Shown: positions 1-5,726 of the stretch, piece by piece | How positions within the stretch are numbered: the stretch's first letter is position 1 | Layout of the letters: the number at the start of each line of letters is the position of its first letter | Assembly (NCBI GenBank): GCA_943357975.1 | Contig: CALRGS010000013.1 | Span: forward strand, 1 to 11,270 | Direction of reading: 5' to 3' | DNA length: 11,270 nt | Source: Candidatus Nomurabacteria bacterium | GTDB taxonomy: Bacteria > Patescibacteriota > Minisyncoccia > Phycocordibacterales > UBA1006 | Made by a program: the position numbers and the translations under genes | Notes under the pieces: model-generated | The model's input: the letters and a program-made list of their open reading frames with translations, nothing else | Databases searched by the model: none | What the model was told of the DNA's origin: nothing

Positions 1-228
1 AAAGGAAGGGTTGCGTATCTTTCTCCTTCAGTTCCTCTGCAGCGAGCCATTAAAAGCTATGTCCAAACCATTGCTTCTTATACTGACTTACAACCAGTGG
101 AGCTTCATGCGATGATGTGGTTTGCTGAACGAACTCGAGCGGGAAACAAAACCGACCGAAGCTACGCAACAACCCTCAGGAAAAAGCTCATGGAAACAAT
201 GTTCCCGCATCCTGAGTTTAAGGTGTGA
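1..228 (+). CDS. C-terminal fragment of an unknown protein
   Basis: Frame 1 is open from the first base of the window to a TGA at 226-228, giving 75 residues of a protein whose start lies outside. The reading frame is supported by the intrinsic terminator that begins three bases after the stop. The fragment is basic and soluble. It contains the stretch LQPVELHAMMWFAERTRAG at residues 33-51, which loosely recalls a short C-terminal motif seen in large phage-derived proteins, but I cannot assign a family from that. No membrane segment or catalytic motif is visible. The TGA stop placed just before a terminator also argues for standard use of UGA in this organism. Confidence 0.7.
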   Translation, partial: KGRVAYLSPSVPLQRAIKSYVQTIASYTDLQPVELHAMMWFAERTRAGNKTDRSYATTLRKKLMETMFPHPEFKV

Positions 229-230
229 TA

Positions 231-260
231 AAATCCCGATCTAGCAGTCGGGATTTTTTG
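231..260 (+). terminator. Rho-independent terminator of the 1-228 gene
   Basis: A perfect 9-bp stem pairs AAATCCCGA (231-239) with TCGGGATTT (248-256) around an 8-nt loop and is followed by more T residues. Confidence 0.85.
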
Positions 261-352
261 TTCTCTAGAAAGCCTTGACTTAGTTTGATCTAGTTGGCCT
301 TTTGGGCAAAAACACTCATTTAGTTTGACTTTGACTCCTAGACCCTATTTAC

Positions 353-380
353 TTGTGCCAGAAGTACTTCTTTTTATAAC
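353..380 (+). promoter_or_regulatory. Predicted sigma70-type promoter of the ParB-like gene
   Basis: TTGTGC (353-358) and TATAAC (375-380) are 16 bp apart. Transcription would start near 387, leaving a leader of about 12 nt before ATG 399. No Shine-Dalgarno is visible. The same -35 variant, TTGTGC, is used at 1995. Two TTGACT hexamers at 325-336 lack a matching -10 and are less likely. Confidence 0.45.
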
Positions 381-398
381 AATTTAAATACGTTTGAT

Positions 399-1631
399 AT
401 GAGCTCAAAAAAGAAAAAACCAGAGACATCTCAAGCCATGAGGTACTCTGAAGCTACAGTAGATTTTACTCACATTATTACTCTGCCCCAAATGAGAACA
501 GAGTTTGATCCGCAAGCACTCCGGCAACTTGTAGATAGTATTGTAAAGTCGGGTGGATTAATAAATCCTCAGATCGTTACCAATCTTCCCGAAAAAGAGT
601 TCTGGGAGTACTCCAAGCTCGTCTGCGGTATTTATGAAAAACAACTCAGCCAAAGTACTATCAGATCAATTAAAAAAAAGATAGGAAGCACAGGAGCCTG
701 GGTTATGATTGCAGGGGAAAGGCGACTGTTGGCACTCGATATTTTATGGAACGAAGGATGTTCTGATTGTCAAAAGGAGCATGGTGGTAAGAAAGTGGGA
801 AAAGGTGTGTGTTGGCAAAAACATTTTGGCACCCTTTCAAAAGTTATTCCTGTGCGCGTACCTATTACTAAGGACCCATCGGAACTGCTCACTATTCAGC
901 TCGAAGAAAATACTCAGAGCCCTCCTAATTCGTATGAGCTAGCTAACGCAGTTGCAAAGTTTGCTATTTTTTTGAAGTCCCAAAACAGAAACTGGTCATG
1001 GAAAAAAATTGCTCAACGTATGAAGAGGTCCCCAGAAATGGTTCGTAGAGCGCTGACATTTTTTGCATTACCTGTTTCTATCAAGAAAATGGTAAGTCAG
1101 AAGAAGATTCATTACGGCCTTGCAGTTGAGCTTGCTCGATTACAAGACCAAATCAAGTACAAGGAAGTGGATTTGCTTCGCGAAATAAACATGGCATTGG
1201 TGGATAAAAAACTGAGCAAGGTCGCTGCATTCGCAGATCATGTATCAGGAACTATTACTGCTTATATTCAAAAGCAAAACAATGAGATTACGACACTAGA
1301 GTTGATGGTTGAGGAACTTTCTGCTGAAAAGAGAATGGCTTCAGTATTAAGTCCGGATGCTATTAATTTGGCACGCATTCTGGTGAGTAATTTTACAAAG
1401 ATACTTGGTGTTTGGGAAAGTGCTGATAATAGAGCATTTACCAAAGACCGATATCTAACAATAGGTGGATTTGTTGAAGATTATGCGAAGGTGGTTCCTT
1501 TGATGGAGCAACTCCTGCCGTACGTTGAAGACAAGGTCACTGTTATTGAAGCGAAGGAAATGCGAGCAGGAATTGTACGCATCAAAAAAATCGTGAGGAT
1601 TAAGCAAAGAAAGCGTGCAGTGGCTAGGTAG
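399..1631 (+). CDS. ParB/RepB/Spo0J-family DNA-binding protein
   Basis: This 410-residue protein has the layout of the ParB family. An N-terminal nucleotide-binding (ParB/Srx) domain holds the GERR signature at residues 106-109 and an L-E-E-N-T-Q box at 168-173, which matches the family's EN-x-Q motif. A helix-turn-helix of KorB/ParB type follows at about 199-225 (WSWKKIAQRMKRSPEMVRRA). In the family, the N-domain binds CTP and the HTH reads parS. Between GERR and the EN-x-Q box lies an insertion with C121, C124, H128 and C138, which could bind a metal; that is unusual for ParB and is only my inference. The C-terminal half is helical and basic, ending in a run of Lys/Arg. No parA lies next to it and I see no parS palindrome in the window, so it may be a chromosomal ParB, a solo regulator or a remnant of an integrated element. 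Confidence 0.8.
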   Translation: MSSKKKKPETSQAMRYSEATVDFTHIITLPQMRTEFDPQALRQLVDSIVKSGGLINPQIVTNLPEKEFWEYSKLVCGIYEKQLSQSTIRSIKKKIGSTGAWVMIAGERRLLALDILWNEGCSDCQKEHGGKKVGKGVCWQKHFGTLSKVIPVRVPITKDPSELLTIQLEENTQSPPNSYELANAVAKFAIFLKSQNRNWSWKKIAQRMKRSPEMVRRALTFFALPVSIKKMVSQKKIHYGLAVELARLQDQIKYKEVDLLREINMALVDKKLSKVAAFADHVSGTITAYIQKQNNEITTLELMVEELSAEKRMASVLSPDAINLARILVSNFTKILGVWESADNRAFTKDRYLTIGGFVEDYAKVVPLMEQLLPYVEDKVTVIEAKEMRAGIVRIKKIVRIKQRKRAVAR

Positions 1632-1638
1632 ATTGATT

Positions 1639-1687
1639 AAAGTGTTACTTGGATTTCCTTCTGGGAATCGGGGTAACACTTTTTTGT
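1639..1687 (+). terminator. Terminator of the ParB-like gene
   Basis: AAAGTGTTAC (1639-1648) pairs perfectly with GTAACACTTT (1673-1682) around a 24-nt loop, followed by a T-run. It starts eight bases after the stop codon. Confidence 0.8.
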
Positions 1688-1706
1688 TTGTGCTTTTGCC
1701 TAAGCC

Positions 1707-1734
1707 TTGACAAGATCCCTTATTTCCCTATACT
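1707..1734 (+). promoter_or_regulatory. Strong promoter in front of the putative small RNA
   Basis: A perfect TTGACA (1707-1712) and TATACT (1729-1734) are 16 bp apart. The expected start is the G at about 1741, exactly where a self-complementary segment begins. No start codon with a sensible reading frame follows. Confidence 0.75.
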
Positions 1735-1740
1735 TTCAAT

Positions 1741-1885
1741 GCGACGACTACTGTGGTACATCCCACTGGCTAGCGTCGCACTCACATAGAACGTTTGTTT
1801 GGAGCTCGCACCGCTAGCCAATAGGGTGCAGCACTCGGACAACGTAAACAAAAAAACTTCTGATTTTTTTCAGAAGTTTTTTTGT
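1741..1885 (+). ncRNA. Putative structured small RNA, family unknown
   Basis: A promoter and a strong terminator enclose about 145 nt with no credible reading frame. By eye the transcript folds into two arms. Arm 1 pairs GCGACG (1741-1746) with CGTCGC (1774-1779), with an inner GTGG (1753-1756)/CCAC (1763-1766) hairpin. Arm 2 pairs TTTGTTT (1794-1800) with AAACAAA (1846-1852), GAG (1802-1804) with CTC (1834-1836), and GCACC (1808-1812) with GGTGC (1825-1829). The arm-2 loop GCTAGCC (1813-1819) is perfectly complementary to GGCTAGC (1768-1774) in arm 1, which suggests a kissing interaction or pseudoknot, or a switch with the arm-1 stem. I do not recognise it as 6S, SRP, RNase P or tmRNA. Function is unknown; a trans-acting RNA or a regulator linked to the neighbouring ParB or to replication are guesses. 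Confidence 0.6.
1851..1885 (+). terminator. Terminator of the putative small RNA
   Basis: A 12-bp stem pairs AAAAAACTTCTG (1851-1862) with CAGAAGTTTTTT (1871-1882) and is followed by further T residues. Confidence 0.85.
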
Positions 1886-1994
1886 TGGCTGTAATGGTGC
1901 ATATATTTATTTTTTATTTGAAAAAAATTTACAAAAAAATAAAAAATATTTTTAAAAGTTATCCACAGTTTAATTTCTATCGCTCACTTTTTTC
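1886..1994. other. Extremely AT-rich intergenic tract
   Basis: No gene is seen here. Positions 1903-1958 are made almost entirely of A and T runs, far above the surrounding composition, and lead straight into a perfect DnaA box. An easily melted tract beside a DnaA box is the layout of a replication origin, but only one box is seen, so this is suggestive at best. It might also serve as an AT-rich UP element for the promoter at 1995. Confidence 0.4.
1959..1967 (+). promoter_or_regulatory. Perfect DnaA box
   Basis: TTATCCACA matches the consensus DnaA-binding nonamer at every position and lies at the right edge of the AT-rich tract. I found no second box in the surrounding few hundred bases on either strand. 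Confidence 0.45.
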
Positions 1995-2023
1995 TTGTGC
2001 AAATATTTTTTACGTTAGATAAT
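1995..2023 (+). promoter_or_regulatory. Predicted promoter of the Lys/Ala-rich peptide gene
   Basis: TTGTGC (1995-2000) and GATAAT (2018-2023) are separated by 17 bp. The start would be near 2030, giving a leader of about 115 nt. The leader can pair GATGAT (2034-2039) with ATCATC (2087-2092) and GCGA (2055-2058) with TCGC (2067-2070). Its last 35 nt before the ATG are AT-rich and unstructured. Confidence 0.5.
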
Positions 2024-2144
2024 AGATGCAGCGGATGATACAACACTTTATTTTGCGATCGAGACCTCGCGAATAAGGGCGGTCGAATCATCAGTCATTC
2101 ATAAGCACGAATTTTTATAAAAAATAATTTTCAAAAACATTTTT

Positions 2145-2225
2145 ATGGCAACAAAGAAAAAGGCAAAGAAAGTAGCTAAGAAAGCTAAAAAGGCTGCAAA
2201 GAAGTCTTCTAAAAAGCGAGCATAG
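2145..2225 (+). CDS. Lysine/alanine-rich histone-H1-like basic peptide
   Basis: A 26-residue reading frame starts at ATG 2145 and ends with TAG. About half of its residues are Lys and most of the rest Ala or Ser, arranged as repeated KKA/AKK units with no acidic residue. It is enclosed by its own promoter and terminator, which makes it a real gene rather than chance. Such peptides resemble the C-terminal tail of histone H1 and the chlamydial Hc1/Hc2 proteins, which bind DNA or RNA through charge alone. A nucleoid or ribosome-associated role is inferred. The long structured leader suggests post-transcriptional control. It could equally be a polyamine-like counter-ion peptide; low-complexity sequence prevents a firm family call. 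Confidence 0.7.
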   Translation: MATKKKAKKVAKKAKKAAKKSSKKRA

Positions 2226-2234
2226 TCTCATTTC

Positions 2235-2263
2235 AAAATCTCCCGTAAGGGGGATTTTGTTTT
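2235..2263 (+). terminator. Terminator of the Lys/Ala-rich peptide gene
   Basis: AAAATCTCCC (2235-2244) pairs with GGGGGATTTT (2249-2258) through ten pairs, one of them G-U, around a 4-nt loop, followed by GTTTTG. Confidence 0.8.
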
Positions 2264-2264
2264 G

Positions 2265-2318
2265 CAGTACCACCCCCGCCGCCTTCGGCGAGCGCCCCTC
2301 CTAAAACAGGAGGGGACA
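2265..2318 (+). repeat. Left two-hairpin inverted repeat of the DUF559 unit
   Basis: A TACCACCCCC lead is followed by a short GC-rich hairpin (GCCGCCTTCGGCG, 2278-2290) and a second hairpin CCCCTCCT/AGGAGGGG, ending in ACA. The right repeat has the same order in reverse complement. Base changes in the first hairpin are compensated between copies (GCCG-TTC-GGC here, GCCC-TAC-GGGC there), which indicates selection or copying at the level of the folded strand. Confidence 0.75.
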
Positions 2319-2324
2319 GGGTGC

Positions 2325-2687
2325 TTATTTAATAAATGTGCCTAATTCGCATTTAATTTTTTTAAGTACCTGGGTAATACTTTCAATAACCTCTTGATTA
2401 GAAAATCTCATAACCTTGTAGCCTTGTGATGTGAAAAATTGATCACGCTCGTTATCATAATCTTTTGCGCTTAAATGTTGTGCCCCGTCGAGCTCAACGA
2501 TGAGTTTTGCTTTTGGACAATAAAAATCTAAAATGTAGGGACCTATACTAGATTGTCTTCTAAATTTAAAACCTAGCTGAGATCCTTTTAAATAATTCCA
2601 AATACGAATTTCTTCGGGTGTCATATGGTTTCTTAATACTCTTCTTCGGCCTTTTAAAATTGGATGGTTGTGAAAATATTTTGTCAT
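2325..2687 (-). CDS. DUF559 family endonuclease (Vsr-like, PD-(D/E)XK fold)
   Basis: The 120-residue product has the usual length and motif order of DUF559 proteins, which share the fold of Vsr mismatch endonucleases. A basic N-terminus leads to the M-T-P-E-E helix with E26. The core follows with R43, R44 and Q45, then D54 in YILDFYC, then E65, D67, G68 and H71 in VELDGAQH, the presumed metal-binding site. The C-terminus ends in the family's QGYKVMRFSNQEV strand and helix. All expected catalytic residues are present, so the enzyme is probably active; its target is unknown. The gene lies alone between inverted repeats, convergent to the basic peptide gene and divergent from secA. No good -35/-10 pair stands out upstream; TAAGAT near 2692-2697 is a weak candidate. 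No methyltransferase or other restriction gene is nearby. Confidence 0.88.
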   Translation of the reverse strand: MTKYFHNHPILKGRRRVLRNHMTPEEIRIWNYLKGSQLGFKFRRQSSIGPYILDFYCPKAKLIVELDGAQHLSAKDYDNERDQFFTSQGYKVMRFSNQEVIESITQVLKKIKCELGTFIK

Positions 2688-2738
2688 ATATCTTAGTCTA
2701 TCTAAACGAGATAAAATCCAGATAAAGTGGCGTTTTTT

Positions 2739-2795
2739 TGTCCCCTCCTATTTATAGGAGGGGCGACTGCCCGTAGGGCAGCGGGGGTGGTATTG
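2739..2795 (-). repeat. Right two-hairpin inverted repeat of the DUF559 unit
   Basis: Read on the minus strand it runs TACCACCCCC, then a GCCC/GGGC hairpin, then CCCCTCCT/AGGAGGGG, then ACA, matching the left repeat apart from loop changes and compensated stem changes. It ends 15 bp before the secA -35 box. Confidence 0.75.
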
Positions 2796-2809
2796 TTCAG
2801 GGTGGTCGG

Positions 2810-2838
2810 GTGACTGAGATGGCTTAATATGCTATAGT
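2810..2838 (+). promoter_or_regulatory. secA promoter, placing the start at the ATG
   Basis: GTGACT (2810-2815) and TATAGT (2833-2838) are 17 bp apart. Transcription would begin at about 2845-2847, and the secA ATG is at 2847, so the mRNA is predicted to be leaderless or nearly so. There is no Shine-Dalgarno in front of the ATG. Confidence 0.6.
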
Positions 2839-2846
2839 ACAACCCT

Positions 2847-5357
2847 ATGAAAGACTGGTTAAATAAGGTGTTTGGAGATGATAGTTCACGATTTTTAAAG
2901 GATGTAGGACCAATAGTGGAAGCTATTAATACCCTTGAGTCAGGAATAGTAAAACTTGCTGATGCTGATTTTCCTAATAAAACACTAGAACTCAAACAGC
3001 GAATTGCAGACGGGGCGACTTTGGATGAAATTATTCCAGAAGCCTTTGCGCTCGCACGAGAAGCCGCAAAGCGAACATTACAGATGCGACACTTTGATGT
3101 GCAGCTCATCGGAGGCCTTGCGCTCTGCCAAGGGAAAATTGCAGAAATGAAAACAGGAGAAGGAAAAACATTGGTGGCAACTCTTGCGGCGTATACGAAT
3201 GCTCTTTTTGGGCAAGGTGTTCATGTGGTAACGGTTAACGATTACCTTGCGCGACGCGACGCGGAACAGATGGGGCAGGTGTACCACTTCCTCGGAATGA
3301 CGACAGGTATTTTAAATAACTTGGGCAAGTCATACCTCTATAATCCAGTTGTAGAAAATCCAGATCCAAAAACAGATGAGGCTGAGGCGTATCATGTGTT
3401 CGAAAAGTTCCTCAAGGAATGTTCTCGTAAGGAAGCTTATGCGGCTGACATTACCTATGGAACAAATAGTGAATATGGGTTTGATTATTTGCGTGATAAT
3501 ACCCAAGTAGATATTAATCGTGTAGTACAGCGAGGGCAATTCTTCGCACTTGTCGACGAGGTGGACTCGATCCTTATTGATGAAGCTCGCGTACCCTTGA
3601 TCCTTTCGGGTCCAGCAGAAGACGCAAGTGAGATTTACAGAACATGTGCATCCATTGCACAACAACTTGAAAAAGAGGTTGACTATACCGTTGATGAAAA
3701 ACTCAAGGCAGTGCAACTTACTCCAGAAGGAATTACTCGTGTTGAGAAACTCCTTGGCGTAGACAATTTATATACAGCAGCAAACGTAAAAATGATTCAC
3801 CATGTTGAAACGTCGGTTCGTGCCAAAGCATTATTTATCAAGGATGATGAATATGTTATTCGAGGTGGGGAAGTTATTATTGTAGATTCATTTACAGGAC
3901 GTATGCAAGAAGGGCGTCGTTATTCAGATGGGCTCCATCAGGCAATCGAAGCCAAGGAGGGAGTTGCGATTAAACAAGAGTCTCGAACCCTTGCCTCTAT
4001 CACGTACCAGAACTATTTCAAATTCTATGTAAAGCTTTCGGGTATGACAGGAACTGCAAAAACCTCTGCCGAGGAGTTTGGTAAGGTGTATGGACTTGAG
4101 GTGATTGAAGTTCCAACCAATGTTCCCATTATTCGTATCGATCGTATGGATAATATTTTCCAAACAGAGACTGGGAAATTCAAAGCCATTGCGCGCCGAG
4201 TTAAAGAATTACATGATAAAGGTCAACCGGTGTTGATTGGTACCGCATCGGTAGAAAAAAATGAATTACTTTCTGCCTACTTGAAAAGTGAAGGAATTCC
4301 TCATGAAGTATTGAATGCAAAGAATCATGATCGAGAAGCTGAGATTATTGCAAATGCTGGACGCAAAAGTTCAGTAGTTATCGCAACGAACATGGCAGGA
4401 CGTGGAGTTGATATTAAACTAGGAGGTGTTCCATTTAATGAAGATGCCTATGTTGAGGTGAAAAGCCTCGGGGGGCTCTGTGTAATCGGAACCGAGCGTC
4501 ATGAGGCTCGTCGTATCGACAACCAGCTCAGAGGGCGTGCAGGGCGTCAGGGTGATGGAGGTGAGACCCAGTTCTATGTATCGCTTGATGACCAGCTGAT
4601 GCGAGTATTCGGTGGGGATGGGGTAAAAAACATGATTGGCAAGCTCGGTATTCCAGAGGATGAGCCGATTCAGCATGGATTTATTTCTCGATCGCTTGAG
4701 GGTGCCCAGGAGAAAATCGAAGGATTTAACTTCGACTCTCGAAAGAATATTTTGTCTTATGATGATGTATTATCATCACAGCGACTTTCTATTTATAAAC
4801 GACGCAATCGACTCCTCCATAACGATACTGAATATATCACAGAAATTGCAGATACCATTCGTGGGCGATTGGATGAAGAAGGTCTTACTCAGTTTGAATT
4901 AAAACGAGAAAAGCTAGGAGATGAAGCATGGAATGAAACATTGCGCAGAGTTACCATGTTCGTCCTCGATCGTTTGTGGACAGATCATTTGGATGTTATG
5001 GATAATGCGCGAGCTTCGGTGAACTTGCGAGCCTATGGTCAGCGTGAGCCGGTAGTAGAGTATAAGCGAGAAGGATTGAAACTCTTCCGAGAACTTGAAG
5101 AAAATTATATTTTCCAAGTTGCTGAGATTATGAAGAATCTTGAAACGGAAAACCCATCACCATCCCTTTCCGAAGGAAATGGGACCGGACCGATTATTTC
5201 TCAAGTAAATGTGAAAAAATCTGATGGTTCTGAATTCGAACGTAATGATAAGGTTATGGTTACGAAAGATGGGGAAGAGAGGGAGGTAAAATATAAGAAC
5301 CTTGATAAAGCGCTTATCGATGGTTGGAGTATTAAAACTGAGGCAAGGAAGTCATAG
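2847..5357 (+). CDS. secA: Preprotein translocase ATPase SecA, compact form
   Basis: SecA is the motor that drives secretory proteins through the SecYEG channel at the cytoplasmic membrane. The 836-residue product has Walker A MKTGEGKT at 101-108, the TVNDYLARRD motif soon after, the DEVDSILIDEAR Walker B region from D237, and the TNMAGRGVDIKLGG and RIDNQLRGRAGRQGD helicase motifs of the second motor domain. The NFDSRKNILSYDDV segment lies at about 628-641 and VLDRLWTDHLDVMD near W711 in the helical scaffold. Compared with the E. coli protein as I recall it, there is an insertion of nearly 30 residues before the KEAYAADITYGTN motif, a helical wing region shorter by about 60 residues, and no C-terminal cysteine zinc motif; the tail is instead a charged stretch ending in RKS. 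The start is fixed by the promoter and the MKDWLNKVFGDD N-terminus. It forms its own transcription unit. Confidence 0.97.
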   Translation: MKDWLNKVFGDDSSRFLKDVGPIVEAINTLESGIVKLADADFPNKTLELKQRIADGATLDEIIPEAFALAREAAKRTLQMRHFDVQLIGGLALCQGKIAEMKTGEGKTLVATLAAYTNALFGQGVHVVTVNDYLARRDAEQMGQVYHFLGMTTGILNNLGKSYLYNPVVENPDPKTDEAEAYHVFEKFLKECSRKEAYAADITYGTNSEYGFDYLRDNTQVDINRVVQRGQFFALVDEVDSILIDEARVPLILSGPAEDASEIYRTCASIAQQLEKEVDYTVDEKLKAVQLTPEGITRVEKLLGVDNLYTAANVKMIHHVETSVRAKALFIKDDEYVIRGGEVIIVDSFTGRMQEGRRYSDGLHQAIEAKEGVAIKQESRTLASITYQNYFKFYVKLSGMTGTAKTSAEEFGKVYGLEVIEVPTNVPIIRIDRMDNIFQTETGKFKAIARRVKELHDKGQPVLIGTASVEKNELLSAYLKSEGIPHEVLNAKNHDREAEIIANAGRKSSVVIATNMAGRGVDIKLGGVPFNEDAYVEVKSLGGLCVIGTERHEARRIDNQLRGRAGRQGDGGETQFYVSLDDQLMRVFGGDGVKNMIGKLGIPEDEPIQHGFISRSLEGAQEKIEGFNFDSRKNILSYDDVLSSQRLSIYKRRNRLLHNDTEYITEIADTIRGRLDEEGLTQFELKREKLGDEAWNETLRRVTMFVLDRLWTDHLDVMDNARASVNLRAYGQREPVVEYKREGLKLFRELEENYIFQVAEIMKNLETENPSPSLSEGNGTGPIISQVNVKKSDGSEFERNDKVMVTKDGEEREVKYKNLDKALIDGWSIKTEARKS

Positions 5358-5368
5358 AAGTTCAATTG

Positions 5369-5399
5369 AAAAAATACCGAGTTGTTCGGTATTTTTTTG
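5369..5399 (+). terminator. secA terminator
   Basis: AAAAAATACCGA (5369-5380) pairs perfectly with TCGGTATTTTTT (5386-5397) around a 5-nt loop, with T residues continuing. It starts 11 bases after the stop. Confidence 0.88.
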
Positions 5400-5404
5400 T
5401 CAAA

Positions 5405-5430
5405 CAAAAATCCCCGTGAGGGGAAATTTG
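5405..5430 (-). terminator. Terminator of the cold-shock gene
   Basis: Read on the minus strand, TCCCC and GGGGA enclose a 4-nt TCAC loop and are followed by TTTTTG. The stem is short (5 bp, or longer with a mismatch), so it is weaker than the others. It lies back to back with the secA terminator, as expected for convergent genes. Confidence 0.65.
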
Positions 5431-5438
5431 ATGTAGCA

Positions 5439-5648
5439 TTATGCAACTAGAGTTACATTTGCTGCGAATGGGCCTTTTGGACCTGAAGACATTTCAAATG
5501 AAACGGCATCTCCTTGACGAAGTTCGTTGAAAGTTGTTCCAACAACGTTTTCAGAGTGAAAGAAAATATCTTTCGCTCCTGCTTCTGCTCCATCTTGAGC
5601 GATGAAACCGAAACCTCGTTCATTCAAATTCTTGATTTTTCCTGTCAT
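5439..5648 (-). CDS. Cold-shock domain protein (CspA family)
   Basis: The 69-residue product is a single cold-shock (OB-fold) domain of standard length. It shows RNP1 as RGFGFI (residues 11-16) and RNP2 as DIFFHS (27-32), with the aromatic residues that stack on single-stranded RNA or DNA. The MTGKIKNLNERGFGFI start is typical. Family members melt RNA secondary structure and help translation or transcription at low temperature. Compared with E. coli CspA the N-terminal KW pair of the MTGxVKWF motif is replaced by KNLNE, so one surface aromatic is missing. It has its own promoter and a leader of about 70 nt, which contains a hairpin and a possible mini-ORF, in keeping with leader-controlled csp genes. 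The neighbouring divergent gene is an orphan and does not add to the functional picture. Confidence 0.95.
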   Translation of the reverse strand: MTGKIKNLNERGFGFIAQDGAEAGAKDIFFHSENVVGTTFNELRQGDAVSFEMSSGPKGPFAANVTLVA

Positions 5649-5659
5649 GATTTTGATAA

Positions 5660-5704
5660 CTAATCGATTAAGACAAATACTAATGGTTTAATCGACTGAT
5701 TCAA
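5660..5704 (-). CDS. Possible 14-codon leader ORF in the csp 5' leader
   Basis: The csp leader carries AAAGGAG (5710-5716 on the minus strand), the clearest Shine-Dalgarno in the window, yet it is 60 nt from the csp ATG. Five bases after it comes TTG at 5704-5702, opening a frame of 14 codons that stops with TAG 11 nt before the csp start. The frame overlaps a hairpin pairing 5688-5697 with 5662-5671 (ten pairs, one G-U), so ribosomes on the mini-ORF would melt it. A regulatory leader peptide is inferred; chance remains possible for so short a frame. Confidence 0.3.
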   Translation of the reverse strand: MNQSIKPLVFVLID

Positions 5705-5726
5705 ACTCACTCCTTTGTATGCTTAT

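Larger units (their letters stand above)
2265..2795. mobile_element. DUF559 nuclease gene framed by two-hairpin inverted repeats
   Basis: The unit consists of a left repeat (2265-2318), one nuclease gene on the minus strand, and a right repeat (2739-2795) that is the imperfect reverse complement of the left one. The outer 13 bases agree at 12 positions. There is no transposase gene and no clear target-site duplication at the ends. The nuclease could act in mobilisation much as repeat-associated nucleases do in other systems, but that is inference. Two other loci in the window (6953-7086 and 11144-11192) have repeats of the same design without a gene, so this may be the gene-bearing form of a repeat family. 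Confidence 0.55.

Noticed and set aside
226..228. Use of UGA as glycine, as in Gracilibacteria
   Set aside because: TGA ends the first fragment three bases before a terminator and array gene 3 six bases before one, and no in-frame TGA occurs in secA or ftsH.
275..336. Promoters based on TTGACT at 275, 325 and 331
   Set aside because: No acceptable -10 hexamer lies at 15-19 bp from any of them; TTGTGC/TATAAC at 353-380 fits better.
399..1700. parS site near the ParB-like gene
   Set aside because: No match to the TGTTTCACGTGAAACA palindrome or a close variant was seen; the only nearby palindrome is the gene's terminator.
1741..1885. Identity as 6S RNA, SRP RNA or RNase P RNA
   Set aside because: The SRP GGAAG-type tetraloop domain, the long single bubble of 6S and the conserved RNase P core motifs are not visible, and RNase P would be much longer.
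2260..2800. Target-site duplication around the DUF559 unit
   Set aside because: The flanks (…TTTTG on the left, TTCAG… on the right) show no convincing direct repeat.
2702..3109. Open frame on the minus strand over the secA start and the right repeat
   Set aside because: It runs antisense to the conserved SecA N-terminus and through the hairpin repeat, and has low-complexity Ser/Ala composition typical of a shadow frame.
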